Shown here: one piece after another, positions 35,326-43,686 of the stretch
How the letters are laid out: every line of letters begins with the position of its first letter
Position numbering within the stretch: position 1 is the first letter of the stretch
Assembly: GCF_003032475.1 (NCBI RefSeq)
Contig: NZ_CP028369.1
Coordinates: 5,766,001 to 5,830,000 of the forward strand
DNA: 64,000 nucleotides
Reading direction: 5' to 3'
Origin: Streptomyces sp. P3
Lineage (GTDB): Bacteria > Actinomycetota > Actinomycetes > Streptomycetales > Streptomycetaceae
Translations under genes and position numbers: made by a program
The notes under the pieces: model-generated
Seen by the model: the letters and a program-made list of their open reading frames with translations, nothing else
The model's database searches: none
Told to the model about the DNA's origin: nothing

Positions 35326-35700
35326 TCAGCGCCCGGCGTTGTGCTCCGTCAGGGCCTGGGTGACGGCGCGGACGCTGCGGGCGATGTGCTGGAGCTGCAT
35401 GACCTCGGCCGCGTACATCTTGATGGTGTGCTCGATGACGGACTCGGCCAGTCCGAGCCGGGGGAGGTCGGCGCGAGCGGTCTGCAGAGCCGTACGGGCG
35501 ACCCGGACCTCGTTCTGGACCTGGATCTGCGCGTGCCGGGCGAGCAGCACCGGGTGGCGCAGCAGGGCGGGGTAACTCGCGTACCGCGCGGGCACCAGCT
35601 CACGCAGCCACTTGGCGGCCGAGCGCTCCCAGTCGTAGCTGCCGGGCGTCTTGACCTGGCACGGCCAGTCCGAGCTGATGCGCGTCGTCGTCAGAGTCAT
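35326..35700 (-). CDS. Hypothetical protein (124 aa)
   Basis: A helical cytosolic protein beginning MTLTTTRISSDWPCQV, with YDWERSAAKWLRELVPARY and a basic/hydrophobic repeat of helices (HPVLLARHAQIQVQNEV, QLQHIARSVRAVTQAL). I do not recognise the family, but similar proteins appear next to signalling genes in Streptomyces. ATG at 35700 has GGAA nine bases upstream; ATG at 35706 is an alternative but is too close to that site. It lies downstream of the RpiR gene on the same strand, separated by an AT-rich 310-bp region with a palindrome, and just upstream of the PP2C gene in transcription order. Confidence 0.6.
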   Translation of the reverse strand: MTLTTTRISSDWPCQVKTPGSYDWERSAAKWLRELVPARYASYPALLRHPVLLARHAQIQVQNEVRVARTALQTARADLPRLGLAESVIEHTIKMYAAEVMQLQHIARSVRAVTQALTEHNAGR

Positions 35701-36011
35701 GATCATCGCTTCCGGTATGTGGCGTCGTGACGGTGGTCCGACGGTTCGGGGCGGCCCCGGTCCAGGGGATGACCGGGGCCGCCTAGGGCGCTCGCGCAAG
35801 CGATGCCCCGAGCACCCCGAGCGCCGACGTGGGTAGGGACGGCGGTCTTCCGGGTGCCCGTACAGGAGCCCTTCGCGGGCGGGTGCGGCCGTGAGCAGTA
35901 TTTATATATGCCGACGGCTTTGCAAGACGTATGAAAACATTCATGCGTGAAATGCCCGTAATGGTTCCTTTGGTCTCCTCTGTGGGAGGGGGGTGGTCCT
36001 GGATCAAACGG
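35701..36011. other. 311-bp promoter region with AT-rich core
   Basis: This gene-free region includes TATTTATATATG (35899-35910), which is unusual for this genome, and the palindrome at 35927-35948. On the minus strand TATATA/TAAATA could be a -10 box for the 124-aa protein gene, with TTGCAA nearby. No gene-like frame is present. Confidence 0.45.
35927..35948. promoter_or_regulatory. Palindrome ACGTATGAA-N4-TTCATGCGT
   Basis: A 22-base dyad with one mismatch in each 9-base arm pair, next to the AT-rich patch and 64 bases past the RpiR stop codon. Its TGAA/TTCA halves resemble sites bound by RpiR-type regulators. It is upstream of the 124-aa protein gene. Confidence 0.5.
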
Positions 36012-36968
36012 TCATTCCCGGAGGAAGAACTGGTGCTGCTCGGCGATCTGCTCGTATTCCTCGAGCCGGGCCTGGGTGCGCTCGGGGCCGGCGTCGGTCA
36101 TCGCCTGGAGCAGCGCCGCGGCCATCACGCCCGGGGCGGCGTACGAGTCGAAGACCAGGCGGGAGCCCGTGCCGGTGGCGAAGGTGGCGTCGGCCTCGTC
36201 GGCCACCGGCCCCAGCGCGAGGTCGGTGATCAGTGCGACCTTGAGGCCGGCGCTGCGCGCGACCCGCACGGCGGTCAGGGTCTCCTGCGCGTGCCGGGGC
36301 ATCGAGAAGGCCAGCACCCAGGTCCCGCCCGCCTCCCGGGACTGCAGCAGAGCGTCGTACGCGACGCTGCCGCCCCGGGTCACCAGCCGCACGTCCGGGT
36401 GGACGCGGCGGGCGGCGTAGGCGAAGTACTCGGCCAGCGAGGCGGAGATGCGCAGCCCGAGGATGGTCAGCGGCGTCGACTGGGAGAGCTGCCGGCCGAC
36501 GTCGATGACATGGTCGGGGTCGGCGAAGTCGCGCCGCAGGTTCTCCAGGTTCTCGATCTCCGCGTCGACCGCCGCCTGCAGCTCGTTGCTGCGGTTCACC
36601 TCCGCCGCCGGGCCACCGGCCAGCGCGCCGAGCGCGATCGACTGGAGCCTCTCCCGCAGCGCGGGATACCCGCTGAAGCCCACCGCCGCGGCGAACCGGG
36701 TCACCGAGGGCTGACTGACGCCGACCCGGTCCGCGAGGTCGGTGATCGACAGGAATGCCGCCTCGGTGATGTGCTCGATCAGATACTGGGCGATACGCCG
36801 TTGTCCCGGGGAGAGTTGAGGCCCGTCGAAGAGCGCCCGCAGCCGGGAGGTCGGCGACACCTCCGTCTCCGGCCCGGTTCTGCCCGAGGTGATCGCGGAT
36901 GCCTGTGCGCGTGCCTGCTGCGGCGATGGCGCCGGTGCGCCTCCCTTGTCTTCCACGAGGCTCAACAT
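36012..36968 (-). CDS. MurR/RpiR-family transcriptional regulator
   Basis: A protein of 318 residues: an N-terminal HTH_6 domain (FDGPQLSPGQRRIAQYLIEH, FLSITDLADRVGVSQPSVTRF) and a C-terminal SIS sugar-phosphate-binding domain (LTILGLRISASLAEYFAYAA, WVLAFSMPRHAQETLTAVRV, LKVALITD). It should respond to a phosphorylated sugar or amino sugar. The ATG at 36968 adds a ~35-residue Ala/Pro-rich lead before the HTH. No sugar-catabolic gene is adjacent; the kinase/ROK/ABC locus lies 3 kb away. Confidence 0.85.
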   Translation of the reverse strand: MLSLVEDKGGAPAPSPQQARAQASAITSGRTGPETEVSPTSRLRALFDGPQLSPGQRRIAQYLIEHITEAAFLSITDLADRVGVSQPSVTRFAAAVGFSGYPALRERLQSIALGALAGGPAAEVNRSNELQAAVDAEIENLENLRRDFADPDHVIDVGRQLSQSTPLTILGLRISASLAEYFAYAARRVHPDVRLVTRGGSVAYDALLQSREAGGTWVLAFSMPRHAQETLTAVRVARSAGLKVALITDLALGPVADEADATFATGTGSRLVFDSYAAPGVMAAALLQAMTDAGPERTQARLEEYEQIAEQHQFFLRE

Positions 36969-37494
36969 AGCTCAGGGGCCCGCCCGGCAAGGGAGGGCCG
37001 AGAGCGGGCGAGGACGCCTCCGCGCACCCTCGGTGATCGCGGATTACCGCCGGTACGACGCGGTCCTGGGCCCGATGCCGGTCACCGGCTGCCCGGAGCC
37101 CCGACGTCGTCTCCGGCCGCGCGGGGCCCGGCGTCGTCTCCGGCCGCCCGGGCTCGGCGTCGTCTCGGGTCGTCCGGGGGAGTGGTTATCGGCCGCGAGG
37201 GGTTCGGTGGCATCGGCGGCTGCCAGGGGCCCGGCGTCACCTCCGTCGCGCGGAGCCCTGGCCGGACCGCCTGCCGGCGTTCCGAGGTGCGCCCTCATCG
37301 ATCCCGAGGGTGACGTCGGCCCGGAAGCCGACCCGGCCCGAGGGGGGTGACATCGGCCCGGGGTCGACATCGGCCCGGGGTCGACATCGGCCCGGGGTCG
37401 ACACAGGCCCGGGGTCGACACCGGCCGGGTGGTGGCGGGAGCGGGCCGGCAGGTGCGCGGGCTCGCACCGGGTCGGCTCCCGCCACGACGGGTG
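36969..37494. other. 526-bp repeat-rich spacer
   Basis: Two repeat fields and no credible gene. The first (about 37095-37180) has three degenerate copies of a ~27-base unit around GGCGTCGTCTCCGGCCGC. The second is the 17-base tandem array at 37349-37432. Frames through it give low-complexity translations and are rejected. Confidence 0.6.
37349..37432. repeat. 17-bp tandem repeats (GACATCGGCCCGGGGTC)
   Basis: Three exact copies (37349-37365, 37366-37382, 37383-37399), a fourth with two changes (37400-37416) and a degenerate fifth. Units contain GGCCCGGGG and join to make GTCGAC. The array lies 60-145 bases past the stop of the PAP2 gene on the minus strand. Confidence 0.9.
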
Positions 37495-39411
37495 TTACCG
37501 CTTCAGCAGACGTACCGACAGGCCGTGCGCGGTGTACACCGGTACGGCCCGAAGGTGACCGCAGTCCAGCTCGACGCGGTCGAACTGGCCGCGCAGCACC
37601 GACGCCGCGATCACCGGCACGGTCGTCCCCGCGGCCGGCGGCCGGTCGGCGTCGAAGCGCAGCGACAGCACCGAGCCCCGGTCGAGCCGCACCCGCCCGG
37701 ACACCGTCAGGGCCGGCCCGTGATGCCCGCGCAGCGTCAGATCGAGCACCGCGCCGGCCCCCTGGGCCCACGCGCCGCGCACCCGCACCGGCTCGCCCGC
37801 GCGCAGCGTGCCGCCGGTCAGCCGCACGTCTCCCTGGCCGAGGGCGCCGGCGTGCCCGGCCACGAGCACGCCCGCCTCGACGACGGTGCCGCCGTGGTAG
37901 CGGTTGTGCCCGGTCAGGGTGAGCGTGCCGGAACCGCGCTTGGTCAGACCGCCCTCGCCCGCGATGTCGTTGCGCCAGGCGTCGGCCGCCTGGAAGCCGC
38001 CCTTGGAGGCGTCCAGGGTGACCGTGACGTCGTCGTCGAAGGCGCCGTAACCGTCCGCGGCCGCGAACAGGTTGAGCCGGCCCCACTGCTCGAAGCCGTC
38101 CAGCAGCACGTACCCGGAGGGCAACGCGGTCGTGCGCAGCACCTCCCGGCGCTGGGCCGCGGTGAGGTACGGCTGCCGGGTCTCCAGCAGCACCTCCGCG
38201 CCCTTGGGCACGGTCAGGGGCTCCTTGCGGCCCTCCCTGGTGAGGACGTAGGTCAGCCGGGGCCCGACGGCGCGGGCGTTGGCCTCGCGGTCGGCGTACT
38301 CGTCGTCGGCGTCGGAGTGCGCGTAGGCGAACAGGGTGTCGGCGGTCGTGCCGGTCTTCTCGGTGAAGTAGGCCAGAGCCTGGGCGCGGGCGGCCGCCTT
38401 GAGCTCGGCGTTGGCCGGGTCGGCGAGCGTGGCGGCGGCGAGCGCGGTGGCCATGATGCGGCCGCCGATGACGTCGACGGTGGAGTGCATGCCGGACACG
38501 ATCCGGGTGTGGCTCAGATACAGGGCGCGTGTCACCAGCTCCTGGAACCGCTCGGGGACGGCGTACGCGTACGCCAGCGACGCCAGGTGGAAGGCGTTGG
38601 TGTGACCGCTCGGGAATCCGCCGTCGTCCGTGGGCGAGCTGCTGCGCTGGCGCAGCAGCTGCGGCACGACGACGACCTCGGAGTCGTAGACCGGGAAGCC
38701 GAGCGCGTCGGTCTTCCCGGTGTCGACGACCTCGCTGTTCTCGTTCATGCGCCACGGCCGCGGGTACTGGAAGGCGTACTTGCTCGGGTTGCCCGAGGCG
38801 TAGTTGCCGCGCACCGTGTCGACGAGCTTGGCGACCAGCCCGAGCTCGGAGGCGTACGAACCGGCGCCGAGCGCGGAGCCGGCGGGCGCGCCGGCGGGCA
38901 CGGCGTCGTCGATCTTGGTGGCGGGGATGCCGTCCGGGGCGGCGGTGATCGACGTGACGGCCTTGGCTCCGGCCCTGTACAGATCCGTCAGGGGGCCCAG
39001 GCCGGCGATCGTCGAGTAGCTCTGGTGCTGGCGGTCGTAGACGAAGGCCTCCTTGCCCTGCGCCTCCGTGCGCGCCCGGGTGACCGCGACGCAGTAGCGC
39101 ACGTTGGCGCGCAGGATGTCGGGCCGCAGGGGCGTGCCGGTGTTCCAGGCGCCGCCGGTCTTCCACACCTGCGCGAAGCCGCCGAGGGCGCGGATCACCG
39201 CGTTGGTCTCGGGGGTGAGGTTGGCCATGACGTTCGTCTTGTAGTCGTCGACGAACGGGAGCGGAGCGGTCGCGGCCTTGGCGTCCGCGGGGGCCAGCCA
39301 CGAGGCCAGCGTCGGGGCGGCCACCAGGGCCGCCGACCCGCCCACGGAGAACTTGAGGAAACGCCTTCTGTTCACGGCCGACGGAGAGCTGAGCCCGGCG
39401 GGTGACGGCAT
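37495..39411 (-). CDS. Tat-exported PAP2-type acid phosphatase with beta-helix-like C-terminus
   Basis: A protein of 638 residues. A twin-arginine signal is at residues 14-45 (NRRRFLKFSVGGSAALVAAPTLASWLA). The vanadium-dependent haloperoxidase/PAP2 active site is complete: K211 and R219 (KYAFQYPRP), PSGH at 267-270, and R303, H309 and D313 (RIVSGMHSTVD). The last ~170 residues resemble autotransporter-type beta-helix repeats (GSGTLTLTGHNRYHGGTVVEAG, LVAGHAGALG, VRLTGGTLRAG), rare in Gram-positive phosphatases. It should hydrolyse phosphomonoesters outside the cell. The ATG at 39411 has AGGAAGG seven bases upstream. Confidence 0.87.
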   Translation of the reverse strand: MPSPAGLSSPSAVNRRRFLKFSVGGSAALVAAPTLASWLAPADAKAATAPLPFVDDYKTNVMANLTPETNAVIRALGGFAQVWKTGGAWNTGTPLRPDILRANVRYCVAVTRARTEAQGKEAFVYDRQHQSYSTIAGLGPLTDLYRAGAKAVTSITAAPDGIPATKIDDAVPAGAPAGSALGAGSYASELGLVAKLVDTVRGNYASGNPSKYAFQYPRPWRMNENSEVVDTGKTDALGFPVYDSEVVVVPQLLRQRSSSPTDDGGFPSGHTNAFHLASLAYAYAVPERFQELVTRALYLSHTRIVSGMHSTVDVIGGRIMATALAAATLADPANAELKAAARAQALAYFTEKTGTTADTLFAYAHSDADDEYADREANARAVGPRLTYVLTREGRKEPLTVPKGAEVLLETRQPYLTAAQRREVLRTTALPSGYVLLDGFEQWGRLNLFAAADGYGAFDDDVTVTLDASKGGFQAADAWRNDIAGEGGLTKRGSGTLTLTGHNRYHGGTVVEAGVLVAGHAGALGQGDVRLTGGTLRAGEPVRVRGAWAQGAGAVLDLTLRGHHGPALTVSGRVRLDRGSVLSLRFDADRPPAAGTTVPVIAASVLRGQFDRVELDCGHLRAVPVYTAHGLSVRLLKR

Positions 39412-39601
39412 GGATGTGCCTTCCTGGAGTGGCCTCGGCCGAAGGGCCCGAGGGAAGGGGTCGCGACTGCGGTCCGAGGGTCTTGCGACGCCCCGTGAGC
39501 CGGGTGACGCGTCTGAGCGAAGATCTACGGCCGGGTCGTGTCGCTTTCGCGAGGCCCCGGCGACCGGTGCGTGTCCTGCGGGTGAACGTGCCGGCGGCGG
39601 C

Positions 39602-40510
39602 TCACAGCAGCGAGCGCGCCAGTGCCACCGCGCCCTCGACCGGCGGCACGGTGAGCGGCTGCGGCCGCGCTCCCGGCACGGCCGCGCCCAGCGCGTCGGC
39701 GAACGCCTCGTACAGGGCGGGCTGTCCGAGTACCGTGCCGCCCGCCACGACCACGTCGTCGACCGCGACCCCGCGTGCCGCGAGCCGTGCGACGAGCGAC
39801 GCGAGGTCCTCGCCCGCCCGGGCGATCACCGACCGGGCGAGGGCGGAGCCGTCGGCGGCGGCCGCGAAGACGACGGGAGCGTGCCGCCCCCACTCGGCGG
39901 AGACGTCGACCGCGCTCTCCAGCGCGGCACCGAGCGCCGGGACCTCCGGCACGCCGAAGGAGGAGATCAGGCCGAGTGCGAGGGCGTCGGGGGCGTCACC
40001 CCGGTCGTGGGCGGCCCAGACGGCCCGGGCGGCCTCCCGGACGAGCCCGGCGGCGCCGCCCTCGTCGCCGAGGACCGCACCCCAGCCGCCCACCTGGACC
40101 GGGGCCCCGTCGGGAAGCCGTCCCACCGCGACCGAGCCGGTGCCGGCCACGAGGCCGACGCCCTTGTCCAGACCGGCGGCCGCAACGAGCAACTCGGCGT
40201 CGCCCACGAGGTGCGCGGGCGCGCCGAGAAGTTCCTGGAGCGCGACGCGGATCCGCGCGCACTGGAGGGGGGTCTCACAGGCGTGCGCCCCCACGGCCAG
40301 CGCGGCGGGACGCGTGCCCGCCGGCAGCGCCTCACGGAGGAGGGAGACCAGCCAGTGCGCGGCGGCCGCCGGGTCGTGCGGCTGCCAGCCGCTGCTGGCG
40401 CGCACGTGGTCGACCACGACGTGGTCGCCCGCGAGCGCGCGCAGATGCGTCTTGGTGCCGCCCACGTCGACGCCGACCACGAGGGGGCTCGAAGGGGGGG
40501 AGTCCTGCAC
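39602..40510 (-). CDS. BadF/BadG-type N-acetylglucosamine kinase-like protein
   Basis: A sugar-kinase-like ASKHA protein of 302 residues. ATP-binding features are GVDVGGTKTHLRAL (phosphate 1), VGLVAGTGSVAVGRL (phosphate 2) and GWGAVLGDEGGAAGL; VVVAGGTVLG is the adenosine motif. The BadF_BadG_BcrA_BcrD family includes N-acetylglucosamine kinases, which fits a location beside a ROK regulator and ABC sugar importer. GTG at 40510 follows AAAGAGG; an ATG at 40579 is in frame but lacks a ribosome site. The gene is divergent from the ROK gene across a 311-bp region with a strong palindrome. Confidence 0.8.
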   Translation of the reverse strand: MQDSPPSSPLVVGVDVGGTKTHLRALAGDHVVVDHVRASSGWQPHDPAAAAHWLVSLLREALPAGTRPAALAVGAHACETPLQCARIRVALQELLGAPAHLVGDAELLVAAAGLDKGVGLVAGTGSVAVGRLPDGAPVQVGGWGAVLGDEGGAAGLVREAARAVWAAHDRGDAPDALALGLISSFGVPEVPALGAALESAVDVSAEWGRHAPVVFAAAADGSALARSVIARAGEDLASLVARLAARGVAVDDVVVAGGTVLGQPALYEAFADALGAAVPGARPQPLTVPPVEGAVALARSLL

Positions 40511-40821
40511 GGATCCTCTTTCGTCGATGCGCTTGACGTGCTGCGACGGCGGGCGAACCGTGACCGAGGGAACAGGCATGGAGAAACTAGGGAAGCCCCG
40601 GGACGGGCCTCTGACGAAGCACGGCAGGCGAGTACCGTGAAGTTCGTTAGGAAGTTAACTAACGAAGTACAGTGCGTCAAGAGGAATCGCGCACTCGACC
40701 ACCGCGTGGCCCGGCCGGCCACGCGGGGCGGGCACGCGCGACGTCGGTGCATCCCATCGCCGCAGCCCGCCAGGACGATCGCGTCCGGTGCGCGCGGCCC
40801 TGTACCCGTGTGGGGGAAACT
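40511..40821. other. 311-bp divergent promoter region of the sugar locus
   Basis: No gene. It contains the TTCGTTAG palindrome at 40643-40666, flanked by GTAC on both sides. Short frames here are shadow-like. Confidence 0.5.
40643..40666. promoter_or_regulatory. Perfect palindrome TTCGTTAG-N8-CTAACGAA, likely ROK operator
   Basis: Eight-base perfect arms separated by GAAGTTAA, midway between the divergent kinase and ROK regulator genes. ROK/NagC-type proteins bind such AT-containing dyads, so autoregulation and control of both directions is likely. GTAC occurs four to six bases outside each arm. Confidence 0.65.
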
Positions 40822-41967
40822 GTGGAACTCGACGTGGTGGAAGCCCCCCGCCTGACCGAGAGCGCCAGCGCCGTATTCGCCGTGCTGGCCCAGGCGGGCA
40901 GTGCGACCCGGCCGCAGCTCGCGAGTCTCGCGGGACTGTCCAAGCCGACGGTGTCCTCCGCCGTGGCGGAGCTCGAGGCCGCCCGGCTCGCCGCGCACTC
41001 CGGCACCGCCTCCAGCGGCACCGGCCGCTCCGCCGCCGTCTACTGCCTCGGTCCGGCCGCGGGCGCGGTGCTGGCCGTCGATCTCGGCCCGGCCGTCACC
41101 CGCGTCAGGGGCTGCGCCCTGGACGGCGCGCTGCTCGCCGAGGCCACCGCCTCCCGCAAGGACGCCGCCGACGCCGTGCGCGAGGCGCTCGACGTGCTGC
41201 CCGACGGCGTGCCGCTGCGTTCCATCGTGGTCGCCGTCGGCGACGTGGCCGCGCGGGACCGGCTGGGCAGCGGCATGCGCCCCGCGACCGCCAAGGCCGG
41301 CCCCGCCTTCGACGCCATGGCGGTCGCGCTGCCCCCGGGCGTGCCCGTCCAGCTGGAGAACAACGTCAACTGCGCGGCGCTCGCGGAACTGCACGAGGGA
41401 GCCGCCCGGGGCCGGCACACCTTCGGCTATCTGCGGATCGGCGTGGGCATCGGTCTCGGCATCGTGGTCGGGGGACAGGTGCTGCGCGGCTCGAACGGGG
41501 CCGCGGGAGAGCTCGCGCGGCTGCCCTACCCCTGGGACGACGGCCGCGAGCCGCGCCAGGAGGCCCTGGAGGAGTACATCGGCGCACGCTCGCTGCTGCG
41601 CCGGGCCAGGGAGGCCTGGGAGGCCGCGGACGGGCCCTGTCCGCGCACCACCGAGCGACTCTTCGCCCTCGCCGGGGCGGGCACGGCCACGGCGGGCGAG
41701 ATCGTCGGCCGGCACGCAGCGGACGTGGGCCGGCTCGCCGCCGCGGTGACCGCCGTACTGGACCCCGGACTCATCGTGCTCGGCGGCAGCACCGGTGCGG
41801 ATCCGCAGCTCCTGCCCGGTGTGCGGGCCGAGCTGGCGCGGCTGAGCTGGCCCACCGAGGTGGTCAGCAGCACGGTCGGCGATTCCGGCACCGTCGCGGG
41901 CGCCGCACGGCTCGCGGTCGCCCGGGGAGTCCAAACCGTGACCCAGGCCGCGCGGCCCAAGGATTGA
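40822..41967 (+). CDS. ROK-family transcriptional regulator
   Basis: A protein of 381 residues: a winged helix-turn-helix at the N-terminus (VFAVLAQAGSATRPQLASLAGLSKPTVSSAVAELE, split by short turns) followed by a ROK domain with AVLAVDLGP, VQLENNVNCAALAE, YLRIGVGIGLGIVVGGQVLRG and a short acidic metal region. It should be a repressor that opens with a sugar or sugar phosphate. GTG at 40822 was chosen because GGGGGAAA lies just upstream; the longer frame to 40672 is unlike the family. It precedes the binding-protein/permease genes by 273 bp. Confidence 0.87.
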   Translation: MELDVVEAPRLTESASAVFAVLAQAGSATRPQLASLAGLSKPTVSSAVAELEAARLAAHSGTASSGTGRSAAVYCLGPAAGAVLAVDLGPAVTRVRGCALDGALLAEATASRKDAADAVREALDVLPDGVPLRSIVVAVGDVAARDRLGSGMRPATAKAGPAFDAMAVALPPGVPVQLENNVNCAALAELHEGAARGRHTFGYLRIGVGIGLGIVVGGQVLRGSNGAAGELARLPYPWDDGREPRQEALEEYIGARSLLRRAREAWEAADGPCPRTTERLFALAGAGTATAGEIVGRHAADVGRLAAAVTAVLDPGLIVLGGSTGADPQLLPGVRAELARLSWPTEVVSSTVGDSGTVAGAARLAVARGVQTVTQAARPKD

Positions 41968-41991
41968 CGGCTTCGGACTCGGTCTGCCAAT

Positions 41992-42007
41992 GTCCGGACA
42001 AGCGCTT
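41992..42007. promoter_or_regulatory. GTCCGGAC and AAGCGCTT palindromes
   Basis: Two adjacent perfect 8-base palindromes (41992-41999 and 42000-42007) about 235 bases before the binding-protein start, shortly after the ROK stop codon. They may be operator or promoter elements of the importer operon. The AAGCGCTT core is LacI-like, but no LacI gene is nearby. Confidence 0.3.
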
Positions 42008-42240
42008 TCTAAGTCGGCCGGGACGTCGGCTTGGGTTGAGCATCCCGCCGGTACGCGAAGTACGGCAGCCGCACGAGGGCGCGCTTGTGCGACGACGGCC
42101 CTCATGGCCGGGGATCCCACCCGTCAAGGCGATGCGGCCGGGCGAGGCCGCACCCTCGGAAAGCAACTTTCCTGCAAACTGCACCCGTGCCGCCTCGTTC
42201 GGCGCCGTGCTCCGTCCCCTACGACGAAAAGGGATCGAAG

Positions 42241-43569
42241 ATGACCAGTGTGGGTGTGCGGCGCTCCCGCCGACTCGGCCTCGGCGGCATACGCCGTCTG
42301 GTTCCCCTCGCTGCCGTGGCCACGGCAGGTGCCCTGTTGCTCTCCGCCTGCGGGTCGGACGGCGACTCGGGCGGGAACTCCAAGTCGCTGACGTTCTGGA
42401 TCTCCACCGTTCCGGGGCAGGACGCCGGCTGGAAGAAGCTGGTGGCGCAGTACAAGAAGGAAGCCGGCGTCGACGTCAAGCTCGTCAACATCCCCTACGA
42501 CGGCTACGCGACGAAGCTGAAGAACGCCGCGCAGGCGAACTCCCTGCCCGACGTGGCGGCCGTGCCGGCGCTGGACCCGATCTGGTCGGGCAAGCTGATC
42601 GACCTCGGCTCCATCGCCAACAACAAGACCAACAAGATCAACGCCAACTTCATCGCCAAGGACTCGTCGGGGAAGGTGCTGGCCATCCCCTCGGACGTCA
42701 CCGCGTCCGGCCTGTACATCAACAAGTCGCTGTTCGAGAGGGCCGGCGTCGCCTTCCCGACCTCGCCGCAGAAGACCTGGACCTGGGACGACTTCATCAA
42801 GGCGGCGAACACGGTCCGCGAGAAGACCAACGCCAAGTACTCCCTGACCTTCGACCAGTCGCCGTCCCGGCTCCGCGCCATGGTGTACGAGATGGGCGGG
42901 AAGTACGTCCACGCGGACGACTCCGGGAAGTTCTCGGCGGACGAGGCCACCAAGAAGGCCGTGAACTACTTCGTCGGACTGAACGACGACAAGACCATGC
43001 CGAAGTCGGTGTGGACCAGCGGCGCCGACCCGTCGGCCATGTTCCAGAGCGGTGACGTGGTCGCCTACTGGTCCGGCGTGTGGCAGGTCGCCTCCTTCGC
43101 GGAGAGCATCAAGAAGTTCGAGTGGGCGAGCGTCCCGACCCCCGCCCAGCCGGTTCAGGCCTCCGACGTCAACAGCGGCGGCCTGATGGTGGGCTTCAAC
43201 AACAACGGCGCCGCGGCCACCGCCGCGACGAAGTTCATGTCCTGGCTGTACGAGCCGGACCACTACCGCACGCTGTGCGAGACCTCCGGGTTCCTGCCGG
43301 TCGAGAGCGGTCTGAACCCCAAGTACCCCTTCACCTCCGAGGCGGCGCAGGCGGCGTTCAAGCTGTACAACGAGGAGATCCCGCTCTACGCCCCGATCTC
43401 CGGCTACTTCAACGGCGCGCAGACGAACTGGGTGCTGAAGGGCAAGAGCCTGACCGAGGACCCGACCAAGACGGAGCTCGGCAAGGCGATCAACGGGCAG
43501 CAGTCGGCGGACAAGGCCCTCGAGAACATCGTGGCCGGCTACAACCAGCAGGTCGGCGGCGGATCGTAG
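42241..43569 (+). CDS. Sugar ABC transporter substrate-binding lipoprotein
   Basis: A lipoprotein of 442 residues. The signal peptide ends in the lipobox LLLSAC with C37 (ALLLSACGSD). The mature part is a family-1 sugar-binding protein: LTFWISTVPGQDAGWKKLV, ANSLPDVAAVPALDPIW, VASGLYINKSLFERAGV-like segment (ASGLYINKSLFERAGV) and GGLMVGFNNNGAA. It should capture a sugar or oligosaccharide and hand it to the two permeases downstream. ATG at 42241 has AAGGGA seven bases upstream. A strong hairpin follows its stop codon, so it is probably made in excess of the permeases. Confidence 0.88.
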   Translation: MTSVGVRRSRRLGLGGIRRLVPLAAVATAGALLLSACGSDGDSGGNSKSLTFWISTVPGQDAGWKKLVAQYKKEAGVDVKLVNIPYDGYATKLKNAAQANSLPDVAAVPALDPIWSGKLIDLGSIANNKTNKINANFIAKDSSGKVLAIPSDVTASGLYINKSLFERAGVAFPTSPQKTWTWDDFIKAANTVREKTNAKYSLTFDQSPSRLRAMVYEMGGKYVHADDSGKFSADEATKKAVNYFVGLNDDKTMPKSVWTSGADPSAMFQSGDVVAYWSGVWQVASFAESIKKFEWASVPTPAQPVQASDVNSGGLMVGFNNNGAAATAATKFMSWLYEPDHYRTLCETSGFLPVESGLNPKYPFTSEAAQAAFKLYNEEIPLYAPISGYFNGAQTNWVLKGKSLTEDPTKTELGKAINGQQSADKALENIVAGYNQQVGGGS

Positions 43570-43575
43570 GCCACA

Positions 43576-43613
43576 GGGCCGGGCGGCGGTGTCCCGACAC
43601 CGCCGCCCGGCCC
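43576..43613. other. Intercistronic stem-loop (18-bp arms) in the importer operon
   Basis: Perfect arms 43576-43593 and 43596-43613 with a two-base loop, six bases after the binding-protein stop. As in other binding-protein operons, it probably protects the upstream mRNA or causes partial termination so that less permease mRNA is made. No U-tract is present. Confidence 0.8.
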
Positions 43614-43686
43614 CGCACGCGCACGTGATGCCGGGCTCACGGGGTGAGCCCACGGCAATCCCATCCACCAGCACGGAGTCAGGAAG

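Noticed and set aside
35931..37313. A 460-codon plus-strand frame across the RpiR gene and repeat spacer
   Set aside because: Antisense shadow of the RpiR gene; its tail comes from tandem repeats.
37349..37432. CRISPR-like array
   Set aside because: Units are 17 bases and directly adjacent with no spacers; no cas genes are present.
41992..42007. LacI-type operator AAGCGCTT as a confident call
   Set aside because: The palindrome is only eight bases and no LacI-family gene is near; kept only as a low-confidence site.
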